Positions 52,373 to 60,711 of a stretch of 60,711 nucleotides of DNA are shown here, in pieces. Where the stretch lies: contig MFRN01000030.1 in NCBI GenBank assembly GCA_001784585.1, forward strand, positions 1 to 60,711, in the 5' to 3' direction. The position numbers were made by a program, and so were the translations under genes. Numbering within the stretch: position 1 is the first letter of the stretch; each line of letters opens with the position of its first letter. The notes under the pieces were generated by a model. The model was not told the DNA's origin and made no database searches. It saw nothing but the letters and a program-made list of their open reading frames with translations. This DNA comes from Candidatus Melainabacteria bacterium RIFCSPLOWO2_02_FULL_35_15 (GTDB lineage: Bacteria > Cyanobacteriota > Vampirovibrionia > 2-02-FULL-35-15).

Positions 52373-53762
52373 TATTTTCCAAACAGTCTTCCAGGGCTTC
52401 AAGTACAATCTCAGAATAAGTAGGGTGTGCATGAATAGAGTGTACAATTTTGTCTACAGTTAAATCATTTTGCACAGCTACAACAAGTTCATGAATTAAA
52501 TTTGATGCTTCTGCGCCTATAATATGAGCTCCTAAAATTTTCCCTGTGTTGTTATCCATTAATATTTTTACAAGACCTTCTGTTAAGCCGGATGCTTTGG
52601 CTTTTCCATTTGCTAAAAACAAAAATCTACCTGCTTTATAATCTGCTTTTCTTCTTTTAAGTGCTTCTTCAGTTTCTCCAAGAAAAGCAATTTCAGGATA
52701 ACCAAATATGCAGGAAGGGATTAACTCGCCGTTAAACTTTTTTTGTTTTCCTAAAATATTTTCACTGGCAATTTTTGCCTGGGTACTTGCTGTATGAGCA
52801 AGCTGTGGAAAGTTTGTAATATCTCCTGCTGCCCAGATGTTTTTTTTACTTGTTTCCATCGATTTACTGACTTTTACAAAGCCCTGCGGATCAAGTTCAA
52901 TGCCTGCTTTCTCAAGTCCAAGATTCTCAACATTCGGACTTCTGCCGACAGCTATCAAAGCCTGATCAAATTCCTGCACTTCTCTTTGACTGTCCATAGT
53001 GCTGATAAATTCTACTTTGATTTTGTCTTCTGTTTTGCTTAAAACTTTTGAAGCTGTATTTGGTTTTAAACTTATTCCCTTTCGCTTTAAACTTCTGACT
53101 AAATTTTCCGAGATTTCCAGATCCAGAATCGGGCAAATAAATTCTTTTATTTCAGCTACAGTTACTTTAGAACCAAGCCCGTTAAATACCCTTGCAAACT
53201 CAATTCCAATTGGTCCTGAGCCAATAATTAAAAGTTTTTCCGGCACTTTCGGGATATTCCAAACATCATCACTTGATACAATTAGTTTTTTATCAAACTC
53301 AAAAGTCGGAATGGATTTGGGGCTTGAACCAGTAGCAATAATTATTTCATCTGCATCAATCTCTGCTTTTTGGCCTTTACTTTCTACTAATATTTTTTTA
53401 TCTGATATTAATTTTGCTTCACCGGAAACAAACTTTACTTTGTTTTTCCAAAAAAGCTTCTCTAAACCGGAGGTAAGTTGTTTAATTACTTCAGCCTGAT
53501 AATTTCTCAGACTATCAATATTTATACTTACTTCACCGGAAAATAGTTTCTTTTTTAAGGAAGACTCTCTAAAGTGCTCAAAGAGACTAATGTGATCTAA
53601 AAGTGTTTTAGTCGGAATGCAGCCAATATTAAGGCATGTACCACCGGCATATTTTTTATCAATCAGAGTTACATCCAGGCCTGCTTTTGCAAGCTTAACT
53701 GCAGCATGGTACCCGCCAGGACCTGCTCCGATTATTACTATTTTTTTATAAGGTTCAGACAA
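52365..53762 (-). CDS. lpdA: Dihydrolipoamide dehydrogenase
   Basis: This FAD disulfide reductase regenerates lipoyl groups of 2-oxoacid dehydrogenase or glycine cleavage complexes. The 465 residues include IIGAGPGGYHAA, redox-active Cys43 and Cys48 in GGTCLNIGCIPTK, IIGSGPIGIEFARV, and the C-terminal HAHPTYSE with the catalytic His and Glu. The start is TTG at 53762. E1 and E2 genes are not adjacent. It is followed by the GT9 gene. Confidence 0.94.
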   Translation of the reverse strand: MSEPYKKIVIIGAGPGGYHAAVKLAKAGLDVTLIDKKYAGGTCLNIGCIPTKTLLDHISLFEHFRESSLKKKLFSGEVSINIDSLRNYQAEVIKQLTSGLEKLFWKNKVKFVSGEAKLISDKKILVESKGQKAEIDADEIIIATGSSPKSIPTFEFDKKLIVSSDDVWNIPKVPEKLLIIGSGPIGIEFARVFNGLGSKVTVAEIKEFICPILDLEISENLVRSLKRKGISLKPNTASKVLSKTEDKIKVEFISTMDSQREVQEFDQALIAVGRSPNVENLGLEKAGIELDPQGFVKVSKSMETSKKNIWAAGDITNFPQLAHTASTQAKIASENILGKQKKFNGELIPSCIFGYPEIAFLGETEEALKRRKADYKAGRFLFLANGKAKASGLTEGLVKILMDNNTGKILGAHIIGAEASNLIHELVVAVQNDLTVDKIVHSIHAHPTYSEIVLEALEDCLENNG

Positions 53763-54072
53763 GTGGAGTAAATTTGCATTACTTTATAGAACTACTATAT
53801 ATATCCTAAATTATTATGGCAGTAACCTGTCAAAAAACTACAACTTACTTTTATTAAAAGTTAAAGGGTAAGGGTAAAAGGAAATACATGTAAGCTGTTA
53901 TTAGATTAATAAACAGTTTTTAAACAGGTGATTTCCCTTATATTACCTGCATTTAAAGGTTTCTTTCACAAATTTCTCTCTACTACTACTACTAGTTAAA
54001 TTTAAAACAAGGAGGAAACTAATACTCTTAAATAAGAAATCCGGTATAGAATTATTAAATTAGAGATTACAC
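53763..54072. other. Intergenic region upstream of dnaN
   Basis: These 310 bases have no gene that I can support. They include an imperfect hairpin CAGGTGAT / ATTACCTG at 53925-53949, a short ACT triplet run near 53981-53994, and an AAGGAGGAAA sequence at 54009-54018 that is 54 nt from the dnaN ATG, too far to serve it. No clear DnaA-box cluster is visible, so I do not call an origin. Confidence 0.6.
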
Positions 54073-55206
54073 ATGGACATAGAAGTAAAAACAGAACAAT
54101 TTAAAAAAGTAGTTTCATGTGCTAGCAGGGCAACATCAAACAAAGCAATTCAGCCAATTTTAAATAATATTTTACTACATAGTGAAAATGGATCTCTAAT
54201 GGTATCAGCTACTGATTTAGACCTTGCAATAGAGTGTAAACTGCCTGCAGAAATATTAAAACCAGGAAGAATAACTTTACCAGCAAAAAAATTGGATGAA
54301 ATAGTAAATAAAGCATCTGGAATCAGTGTAAATATTTCAATAGATAAAAATCAACTTGCAAAAATATTAAGTGATAAGGCAAAGTTCCAGATAAACGGGG
54401 TAAGTCCGGATGAATTTCCTGAAGTAATATCCAAACAAGAAGAAAAACCTATAAATATCAATCAAAATGAACTGATGCGGGCTATTTCCTTAACTTCATT
54501 TGCTACTTCTAAATTTGAGAGTACCAGTATTTTATCCGGGGCAAATTTTGAAATAAACGGAAATAAATTTGAAATAGGTGCCACCGATGGAAGCAGGTTA
54601 GCCAGATATACAGGAAACATAGGTGAAGATAAGGAAGAAAATGACCAAAGAAAATCTGCAGTAATTCCAGGAAGAGCACTGGCAGAATTAGAAAAATTAA
54701 TTGATACATTTAAAGACGGAAATGAATTTGTATCAGTTTACTTTTTACCGGGACAGGTAGTTTTTCAAAACAATGATTTTTCTCTTAGTACAAGACTTGT
54801 TAATGGCACATTTCCTGAATACGATAAATTAATCCCGAAAGAACAGTCAAACAAAGCAGACTTTTCGAGAAGTGAGCTTTTAGCAGCACTGGAAAGGGTT
54901 GCAATACTTGCAAATGAAAGAACAAATGTTATTAAACTTACGTTTGAAAAAGGTAAAAAATTTGCACAGTTAAATTCAAACTCTCCTGATTATGGAAATG
55001 CTACTGATGAAATAGAAGTTGAATATACAGGAAACAGTGTGGAAATTGCTTTTAATTACAGATACTTAACAGAAGTTCTGAGAAATCTTCAGACAGACAG
55101 AATTTTGCTTGAAATGGAAACATCTTTGTCTCCGATACTCTTAAAGTTAAGTGAAAAAGCCAATTACAGATATACTTACTTAATCATGCCGGTTCAGTTA
55201 AGATAA
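54073..55206 (+). CDS. dnaN: DNA polymerase III beta clamp
   Basis: DnaN is the sliding clamp. The 377 residues show the three-fold clamp pattern: VKTEQFKKVVSCASRATSNK, VSATDLDLAIECKLPAE, ATDGSRLARY, VIPGRALAELEKLI, and the C-terminal LIMPVQLR. The start is fixed by the conserved N-terminus. dnaA is not in the window. murF follows after 9 bp, an arrangement that may give one transcript. Confidence 0.97.
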   Translation: MDIEVKTEQFKKVVSCASRATSNKAIQPILNNILLHSENGSLMVSATDLDLAIECKLPAEILKPGRITLPAKKLDEIVNKASGISVNISIDKNQLAKILSDKAKFQINGVSPDEFPEVISKQEEKPININQNELMRAISLTSFATSKFESTSILSGANFEINGNKFEIGATDGSRLARYTGNIGEDKEENDQRKSAVIPGRALAELEKLIDTFKDGNEFVSVYFLPGQVVFQNNDFSLSTRLVNGTFPEYDKLIPKEQSNKADFSRSELLAALERVAILANERTNVIKLTFEKGKKFAQLNSNSPDYGNATDEIEVEYTGNSVEIAFNYRYLTEVLRNLQTDRILLEMETSLSPILLKLSEKANYRYTYLIMPVQLR

Positions 55207-55215
55207 ATTGGTTAT

Positions 55216-56601
55216 ATGAAGCTAGTTAAATCCGAAGCAAAGTTTAGTATTAAAGAATTAAATAAGCTTTTTAAAACCAGGTTTAATGCTGATTTTAGCG
55301 TTTCAATCTGTACCGATTCCAGAATAATAAAACCAGGACAGGTTTTTTTACCTTTAAAGGGAGAATCATTTGACGGACATAACTACATAAACAATATTCT
55401 AAAAAAAAATTGGAATGAAAAAAATCCCATAATTTTTTCTTTCTGTGAAAAGAAAAAATTACCCAAAGTGAAAAAACAATACAGAAACAGGTTAATTGTT
55501 GTAAACAACACACTTGATGCTTATCACCAGCTTGCAAATTATTACAGAAGAAAAATAAATCCAAAAGTTATTGCTATTACAGGAAGCTCAGGCAAAACAA
55601 CTGCAAAGGATTTGTTAGCAAGTGTTTTGTCCTTTTCCTTTAAAGTTCATAAAACAGAAGCGAACTTTAATAATGAAATAGGGCTACCTAAAACTATTCT
55701 TGAAATGCCGCCTGGTGCAGATGTTTTAGTTCTGGAACTTGCTATGAGAGGGAAAGGAGAAATTGAGTTTTTATCCAGGACTGCAGAACCTGACATTGCT
55801 GTTATTACAAACGCAGGAACTGCACATATTGGAAGATTAGGAAGCCAGAAAGCCATAGTAAAAGCAAAGTGTGAAATCCTTAAACACCTGAAAGAGAATG
55901 GTCTTGCGGTTTTGCCTAATGATCAAAAGCTGCTTAAAGCAGCAGCTAAAATCTGGGATGGAAAAACTGCTTCATTTGATTTAGAGCAGGTTTCACAGAT
56001 AGTGTTTAAGAACGGAAGAAGTTATTTTACACTGAACATGAAAAATCTTTCTCATGAAACATATTCTATAGGTGCCATGGGAAATATTCATATCTTAAAT
56101 TCCTTGATCTCAATTTTAATCGGGAAATATCTTGGACTGTTAAAACACCAGATTCAAAAAGGACTTTCTGCATTTGAGATTCCTCCCGGGAGAGGCGGAC
56201 TGGTTAAAATTTCAAAAGATATTTATTTAATTGATGAGTCATATAATGCAAATCCGGATTCAGTAAAAGCCTCCGTGGAAAGCCTGGTGCAGTGCTGGGA
56301 AAATGGATATAAAAAGATTCTGGTTTTAGGTGAACTTGCTGAGCTTGGGAAACATGAAGGTAAATTATTACATGCTCTGTCAAGGTGGCTGAAAGATAAA
56401 GGGCTGAGTACTGTAATTACAGTTGGAAAGAAATGGAAATCATTTCTTAGTGCATCAAATGTTAAAAACGCAAGCAATACAAATGTATGCTGTGCTATCT
56501 TAAAGAGGTTATTTACTCCGTATTCGGTAATCCTTATAAAAGGGTCACGAGTTGCAAGACTGGAAAGGGTCATAAAAAATCTTGTCAAAAATAAAAACTG
56601 A
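55216..56601 (+). CDS. murF: UDP-MurNAc-tripeptide D-Ala-D-Ala ligase MurF
   Basis: MurF completes the cytoplasmic peptidoglycan precursor. The 461 residues have the N-terminal DSRIIKPGQVFLPLKGESFDG, the ATP loop AITGSSGKTTAKD (120-132), NFNNEIGLPKTILE, ITNAGTAHIGRLGS and DESYNANPDSVKASVE. The 3' end overlaps the TTG start of pgi by 20 bp. Confidence 0.95.
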   Translation: MKLVKSEAKFSIKELNKLFKTRFNADFSVSICTDSRIIKPGQVFLPLKGESFDGHNYINNILKKNWNEKNPIIFSFCEKKKLPKVKKQYRNRLIVVNNTLDAYHQLANYYRRKINPKVIAITGSSGKTTAKDLLASVLSFSFKVHKTEANFNNEIGLPKTILEMPPGADVLVLELAMRGKGEIEFLSRTAEPDIAVITNAGTAHIGRLGSQKAIVKAKCEILKHLKENGLAVLPNDQKLLKAAAKIWDGKTASFDLEQVSQIVFKNGRSYFTLNMKNLSHETYSIGAMGNIHILNSLISILIGKYLGLLKHQIQKGLSAFEIPPGRGGLVKISKDIYLIDESYNANPDSVKASVESLVQCWENGYKKILVLGELAELGKHEGKLLHALSRWLKDKGLSTVITVGKKWKSFLSASNVKNASNTNVCCAILKRLFTPYSVILIKGSRVARLERVIKNLVKNKN

Positions 56602-57880
56602 TCTTACGAATTATTTAGGAATTGAGAAAAACATAGACTTTAAAAGCCAGCAGAATAATGTCTTTAACATAATTTCGAATCTTTATTCTTCAAAGTCGAA
56701 CCCGCAAGCTATGACAGGCTGGTTAAACCTCCCCCATGATTCCGGAATGTTTCAGGAGATAGATAACTTTGTCTCAAAAGTTAAAAGCGCAGATCAATAT
56801 CAGCATCTTCTTGTGTTTGGAATAGGAGGCTCCAGCCTTGGAGCTCAGGCATTAATTGAAAGTTTAAAAACAAATCTCTGGAACAGGCTTTCAGCTACAA
56901 AAAGAAAAGGTTATTTAACAGTTGATTTTATAGATAATCTGGATCCGGTAATGATTAGAACTATTTTAAGCAGGCTTAAACTTAATAAAACATTGTTTGT
57001 AGTAATTTCAAAAGCAGGCTGCACAATTGAAACCATAATTCCCATGCTTATTGCAAAAGAATGGACAGGAGAAAATTTTTATAAACAGTGCGTGTTTATT
57101 ACAAGTAAAGACAAAGGTGTTCTTTCTGAATTATCACAAAAACATTCTGTCCCTGTCTTTCCGATTCCTGAAAACGTAGGCGGAAGATATTCTGTATTTT
57201 CTCCTGTAGGCCTTTTGCCTGCTGCCTTATGCGGTGTAGATCTAAATGAGATAAAGGCAGGATTAATTGAAGCAGATAGTTTATGCCACTTGCAGGATAT
57301 AAGAGCAAATATTGCAGCAAGCATTGCTCTGTGTGCATATTTTTCATATATGGCTAGCAGAAATATTTTTGTTTTAATGCCTTACTCTACGTGTATGAGA
57401 CGTTTTGTAGACTGGTTTATACAGCTTTGGGCAGAATCAACAGGAAAAAATCAAAAAGGCTCTACTCCTCTTTCTGCTATCGGTGCTACAGATCAGCACT
57501 CACAGCTGCAACTGTTTAACGAAGGGCCAAATGACAAATTAATTTCTTTTATAAAAATATACAAGCACAAAAGAGATTTAACAGTGCCGGATTTTTCAGG
57601 TGATAATCAGAATTTTAGAGCATATGCCGGACACAAAGTAGGACAAATATTAAATATAGAGATGGATGCTACAAGGCGTGCGCTTACTGAAAACAAAAGA
57701 CCAAACTTTACTGTTACCCTTCCGGAGTTAAATGAGTTTTATATTTCACAGTTAATGTACATTCTTGAAGTAGCTACAGCAATTACCGGAAATATGCTTG
57801 GGATAAATCCTTTCGATCAGCCGGGGGTTGAGCTGGCAAAAAGGTATACAAAAGAAGCACTGAATTTAAATCCTCACTGA
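56582..57880 (+). CDS. pgi: Glucose-6-phosphate isomerase
   Basis: This enzyme interconverts glucose-6-phosphate and fructose-6-phosphate. The 432 residues match the short bacterial form: [60 protein letters not shown] and [12 protein letters not shown]. The start is TTG inside murF; no ATG lies near the right place, so the exact start is uncertain by some residues. It converges on hisF with a 15-bp overlap. Confidence 0.93.
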   Translation: MSKIKTDLTNYLGIEKNIDFKSQQNNVFNIISNLYSSKSNPQAMTGWLNLPHDSGMFQEIDNFVSKVKSADQYQHLLVFGIGGSSLGAQALIESLKTNLWNRLSATKRKGYLTVDFIDNLDPVMIRTILSRLKLNKTLFVVISKAGCTIETIIPMLIAKEWTGENFYKQCVFITSKDKGVLSELSQKHSVPVFPIPENVGGRYSVFSPVGLLPAALCGVDLNEIKAGLIEADSLCHLQDIRANIAASIALCAYFSYMASRNIFVLMPYSTCMRRFVDWFIQLWAESTGKNQKGSTPLSAIGATDQHSQLQLFNEGPNDKLISFIKIYKHKRDLTVPDFSGDNQNFRAYAGHKVGQILNIEMDATRRALTENKRPNFTVTLPELNEFYISQLMYILEVATAITGNMLGINPFDQPGVELAKRYTKEALNLNPH

Positions 57881-58624
57881 TAATTCTTCTTTTCTCATTT
57901 CTTCTTTAATCTCTCTTATTGAAACATCCTTGTAATGCAGTATTGAAGCAAGCAGTGCAGCGCTGCAATTAGTCTTTTTAAATACATCAGTTATGTCCTG
58001 AATTTTCCCGGCTCCGCCGGATGCAATCACCGGGACACTTACAGCTTCAACTATTTTTTTTGTAAGTTCCATATCATAGCCAGTTTTTGTGCCGTCAGCA
58101 TCCATGCTGGTTAATAATATTTCACCTGCTCCAAGCCCTACTGCTTTTTTTACCCATTCTATTGCATCAAGTCCGGTATTTTCCCTGCCGCCTTTTACAT
58201 AAACCTCCCATTTTTCTGCTCTCTGCTTTTTTGCATCAATTGCCAGGACAATACACTGAGAACCAAATAAAACAGCACCTTCTTTTATAAGATTAGGATT
58301 TTTAACTGCAGAGGTACTAATAGTTATTTTATCTGCCCCTGCTCTTAAAATATCTTTCATCTGACCTGTTGAACTTATCCCGCCACCTACAGTAAACGGT
58401 ATAAAAACTTCTCTGGCAACAGCTTCAACTATTTCAATTATTATTTTTCTTTCTTCATGACTGGCAGTAATATCCAGAAAACAAAGCTCATCAGCACCTT
58501 CTTTGTTATAGTATTTTGCCAGCTCTACAGGATCGCCGGCATCTTTTAAGTTTAAAAACTTTGTGCCTTTGACGACACGACCGTTTTTTATGTCTAAGCA
58601 GGGGATTATGCGTTTTGCTAGCAT
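57866..58624 (-). CDS. hisF: Imidazole glycerol phosphate synthase subunit HisF
   Basis: HisF cyclises PRFAR with ammonia from HisH in histidine synthesis. The 252 residues start [20 protein letters not shown] with catalytic Asp11; the second Asp lies in [25 protein letters not shown] and [17 protein letters not shown] are the phosphate-binding loops. No other his gene is adjacent. A TATAAT lies 11 nt before the ATG. Confidence 0.96.
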   Translation of the reverse strand: MLAKRIIPCLDIKNGRVVKGTKFLNLKDAGDPVELAKYYNKEGADELCFLDITASHEERKIIIEIVEAVAREVFIPFTVGGGISSTGQMKDILRAGADKITISTSAVKNPNLIKEGAVLFGSQCIVLAIDAKKQRAEKWEVYVKGGRENTGLDAIEWVKKAVGLGAGEILLTSMDADGTKTGYDMELTKKIVEAVSVPVIASGGAGKIQDITDVFKKTNCSAALLASILHYKDVSIREIKEEMRKEELSVRI

Positions 58625-58757
58625 TTCATATTTATATTATATACACTATATAACGCGACATAATTGATTTTGATTTAATCTTTCCTGCTTGATTAAGAAA
58701 CCTAAAATCTGTTATCTTAATAAAAATCCGGGTAGTTTATTTAAAAAGGAGATAAGA

Positions 58758-59375
58758 ATGATAATTAATCCATATAATCCAAATCAATTTTATGTAGGAG
58801 CAGGTATAAACTCACCAGGCCAGGAAGGTCCTGAAAAAAGAGAGACAGAAACAATCAGAAAAAATGATCCATTTAGACTTAGAGCTAAATACATTGGGAA
58901 TCAAAAGGTAATTAGTATCCTGGATGTAATAGAACAAGCAGTAGAAAAAAGTAATGAAACAGGAACACTAGATTTAAGTAATACAGACCTAAGCAATTTA
59001 TCATTATCAGGTTTGCGGTTAGGAGCACGTCTTGTTAACCTGGAAAGGTTAATTTTAGCAACAGGAGCAAAAAATCAATACCCGTTGTCTCGTGCCAACT
59101 TGTCTCGTGCTAACTTGTCTCGTGTTAACTTGTCTGATGCTAACTTGTCTGATGCCGACTTGTCTGATGCCGACTTGTCTTATACTGACTTGTCTTATGC
59201 CAACTTGTTTTGTACCAACTTGTCTTGTGCCAAGTTGTCTTGTGCCAACTTGTTTAATGCCACCTTATCTGCTGCCTTTATCCTGCAAGGCACTAAAAAA
59301 ATTGCAGGTGAGGAATTAAGAAGATATTTAGTTATAAACTATAACGTGAATGTTAATAAAAACACACGGTTCTAA
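58758..59375 (+). CDS. Pentapeptide-repeat protein
   Basis: I choose the ATG at 58758 (MIINPYNPNQFYVG) with AAAAAGGAGATAAGA directly before it; an upstream in-frame ATG at 58689 has no such site. The 205 residues have a leader of about 75 residues, a first short solenoid turn (DLSNTDLSNLSLSGLRL) and then about 12 uninterrupted pentapeptides (ANLSR, VNLSD, ADLSD, YANLF) from roughly residue 113 to 172. The DNA here is a near-perfect 15-bp tandem repeat (59091-59270), suggesting recent expansion. The function is unknown. Confidence 0.88.
   Translation: MIINPYNPNQFYVGAGINSPGQEGPEKRETETIRKNDPFRLRAKYIGNQKVISILDVIEQAVEKSNETGTLDLSNTDLSNLSLSGLRLGARLVNLERLILATGAKNQYPLSRANLSRANLSRVNLSDANLSDADLSDADLSYTDLSYANLFCTNLSCAKLSCANLFNATLSAAFILQGTKKIAGEELRRYLVINYNVNVNKNTRF
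59091..59270 (+). repeat. 15-bp tandem repeat coding for pentapeptides
   Basis: About 12 copies of units close to GCCAACTTGTCTCGT encode A(N/D)LSx. The spread of changes (Cys, Tyr, Asp, Arg at the fifth position) follows blocks, as expected from duplication of groups of units. Confidence 0.85.
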
Positions 59376-59459
59376 ATCTTAGGAACTAATGTCTATTTTG
59401 GCTCTGCCACCCTAATATGCAATTCTTTTAACTGCTTATCACTTGCCAAACTAGCCCAT

Positions 59460-59535
59460 GATTATAGGTAATTGTAACTCCATAATTACCGCGTTTTTGG
59501 AGCTTATAATTCCATAATTGTGGTATAGTATTTGT
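59460..59535 (+). promoter_or_regulatory. Promoter region with inverted repeats before the DUF4143 gene
   Basis: GGTAATTGT / ATAATTACC form an inverted repeat (about 59466-59490), and CCATAATT occurs three times in this stretch. A TATAGT at 59523-59528 ends 7 nt before the ATG at 59536. An operator overlapping the promoter is plausible. Confidence 0.4.
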
Positions 59536-60687
59536 ATGTTTAATAGGCTAATTGATAATTTGCTTAAAGAAAAAAATAGTTTCTTTCTTTTTGGAGCAAG
59601 AGGAACAGGCAAAACCTTTTGGCTTAGAGAAAAGCTACCGAGAGAAAGCATATTAATTGATCTTCTGGAATCAGATAACTATATTAAACTACAAAACAGA
59701 CCTCAACATTTGGAAGAAATAATCCCACCGGATTATAACGGGTGGGTAATAATTGATGAAGTTCAAAAAATCCCAGAATTATTAAATGAGGTTCATAGAC
59801 TAATTGAATTAAAAAAGTATAGGTTTATACTTACTGGCTCAAGCGCAAGAAGTTTACGAAAAAAGGGGGTTAATTTGCTTGGAGGACGTGCGCTAAATTA
59901 TAAGCTTTACCCACTTACTGCTAAAGAGCTCGGAGATGAATGGGATATAAATACAGCATTAAAGTATGGGACTTTGCCTTCAATCTATTCACGACATAAA
60001 AATCAGCCTAAAAAATATCTAGAATCATATATTGAAACTTATCTAAAAGAAGAGGTTTTACAAGAAGGGTTGACAAGAAACCTGGGTGCTTTTTCTAGAT
60101 TTATGGAAATAGCAAGCTTCTCACAAGGCTCAGTTCTCAATATGACAGAAATAGCAAGAGAAAGTCAAATTAATAGAAAAATTGTGGAAGGTTATTTTAG
60201 TTTGTTAGAAGATTTATTGATTGCTTATAGATTGCCAATATTTACAAAAAAAGCAAAAAGGAAACTTATTACTCATCCGAAATTTTATTATTTTGACGTT
60301 GGCATATATCGCATTCTTAGGCAGCTTGGCCCAATGGATTTCGATCCAGAAATAAGCGGGATTGCTTTAGAAACTCTTGTACTCCAACATCTAATAGCAA
60401 TAAATGCTTATTATGATTTTAATTACAAAATTTATTACTGGAGAACTAAACATGGTTTAGAAATAGATTTTGTACTCTATGGCGAGAATGGGCTTTTTGC
60501 TATTGAAGTAAAAAGTTCTAACCAAATACATTCAAAACACATAAAAGCTCTAAGGCACTTTAAAGAAGATTACAAGATAGCAAAATTATATGTTTTTTAT
60601 ACTGGAAAACGAGAGCTTCACCTAGAAGGAATTAGCATAATTCCTGTTGATTTAGCTTTGAGAAAACTTGAAAAAATATTAGGGTAA
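59536..60687 (+). CDS. DUF4143-type AAA+ ATPase
   Basis: From ATG at 59536 (MFNRLIDNLLKEKNSFFLFG) the product has 383 residues. Walker A GARGTGKT is at 20-27, and Walker B is GWVIIDEVQK. Sensor-like FILTGSSARSLRKKGVNLLGGRA is typical of the family. The C-terminal DUF4143 region has YYWRTKHGLEIDFVLYG and FAIEVKSS, a PD-(D/E)xK-like nuclease pattern. These ATPases are common, mobile and of unclear role. The lack of a Shine-Dalgarno and the close TATAGT suggest a leaderless start. Confidence 0.88.
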   Translation: MFNRLIDNLLKEKNSFFLFGARGTGKTFWLREKLPRESILIDLLESDNYIKLQNRPQHLEEIIPPDYNGWVIIDEVQKIPELLNEVHRLIELKKYRFILTGSSARSLRKKGVNLLGGRALNYKLYPLTAKELGDEWDINTALKYGTLPSIYSRHKNQPKKYLESYIETYLKEEVLQEGLTRNLGAFSRFMEIASFSQGSVLNMTEIARESQINRKIVEGYFSLLEDLLIAYRLPIFTKKAKRKLITHPKFYYFDVGIYRILRQLGPMDFDPEISGIALETLVLQHLIAINAYYDFNYKIYYWRTKHGLEIDFVLYGENGLFAIEVKSSNQIHSKHIKALRHFKEDYKIAKLYVFYTGKRELHLEGISIIPVDLALRKLEKILG

Positions 60688-60711
60688 TTAAATCAGCATT
60701 TTTTAATCGTC

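Noticed and set aside
53763-54072. Chromosome origin upstream of dnaN
   Set aside because: dnaA is not present, and I see no cluster of TTATCCACA-like boxes. GC-skew over the genome would be needed.
59091-59270. 15-bp repeats as a CRISPR or non-coding satellite
   Set aside because: They are uninterrupted and encode a regular pentapeptide solenoid in the correct frame.

Overview
The window is about 60.7 kb of AT-rich bacterial chromosome. It has compact operons, frequent 1-60 bp gene overlaps and few long gaps. Lipoprotein signals, a family 9 (heptosyltransferase-like) glycosyltransferase and a very long AsmA/YhdP-like protein point to a Gram-negative, two-membrane cell. Two features recall Cyanobacteria: the order adk-map-infA-rpmJ-rpsM-rpsK-rpoA-rplQ without rpsD, and short palindromes of the GTAGAGACG...CGTCTCTAC type. 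No photosynthesis gene is present. My best guess is a non-photosynthetic relative of Cyanobacteria (Melainabacteria/Vampirovibrionia type). This is inference, and a related candidate phylum is possible.

Layout. 1-1.3 kb: a complete IS5-type element whose transposase needs a -1 frameshift; it sits in the 3' end of a small secreted-peptide gene. 1.6-7.7 kb: dapB, three substrate-binding proteins without a permease, recN and a 58-codon gene. 7.7-12.9 kb: adk, map, infA, rpmJ, rpsM, rpsK, rpoA, rplQ and pyrD. 13-21 kb: a membrane protein with a C-terminal J domain, the putrescine genes aguB-aguA, two secreted cysteine-containing proteins with a shared upstream motif, a MoxR ATPase and a SulP transporter. 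21-33 kb: a TM0106-type nuclease, a GT-C-like membrane protein head-to-head with a GH38 mannosidase, a beta-propeller protein, hemW and the AsmA-like protein. 33-36 kb: the CCA-adding enzyme with an in-frame palindromic repeat, threonine dehydratase and a RelE/Phd-type toxin-antitoxin pair. 36-46 kb: a 1374-residue protein ending in a divergent subtilisin-like domain, an Fe-alcohol dehydrogenase, nusB and an 1147-residue propeller/Ig-like surface protein. 46-54 kb: an OppA-like lipoprotein, tRNA-Thr and tRNA-Phe, an MFS transporter, a family 9 glycosyltransferase and lpdA. 54-60.7 kb: dnaN, murF, pgi, hisF, a pentapeptide-repeat protein and a DUF4143-type ATPase.

How the parts fit. Most genes are housekeeping: translation, transcription, repair, clamp, peptidoglycan, lysine, histidine, pyrimidine and polyamine synthesis. 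The accessory layer is mainly secreted or envelope proteins of unknown role. Both tRNA genes lack an encoded CCA end, which fits the CCA-adding enzyme in the same window.

The points most worth a second look are: the palindrome expanded inside the CCA-adding enzyme gene; the divergent subtilisin-like giant protein; a 43-nt repeat found just upstream of TATAA motifs at two distant loci; the paired secreted proteins; and several TATAAT-like boxes 6-7 nt before start codons, suggesting leaderless mRNAs. I did not find one obvious multi-gene novel system such as a new defence island or biosynthetic cluster.
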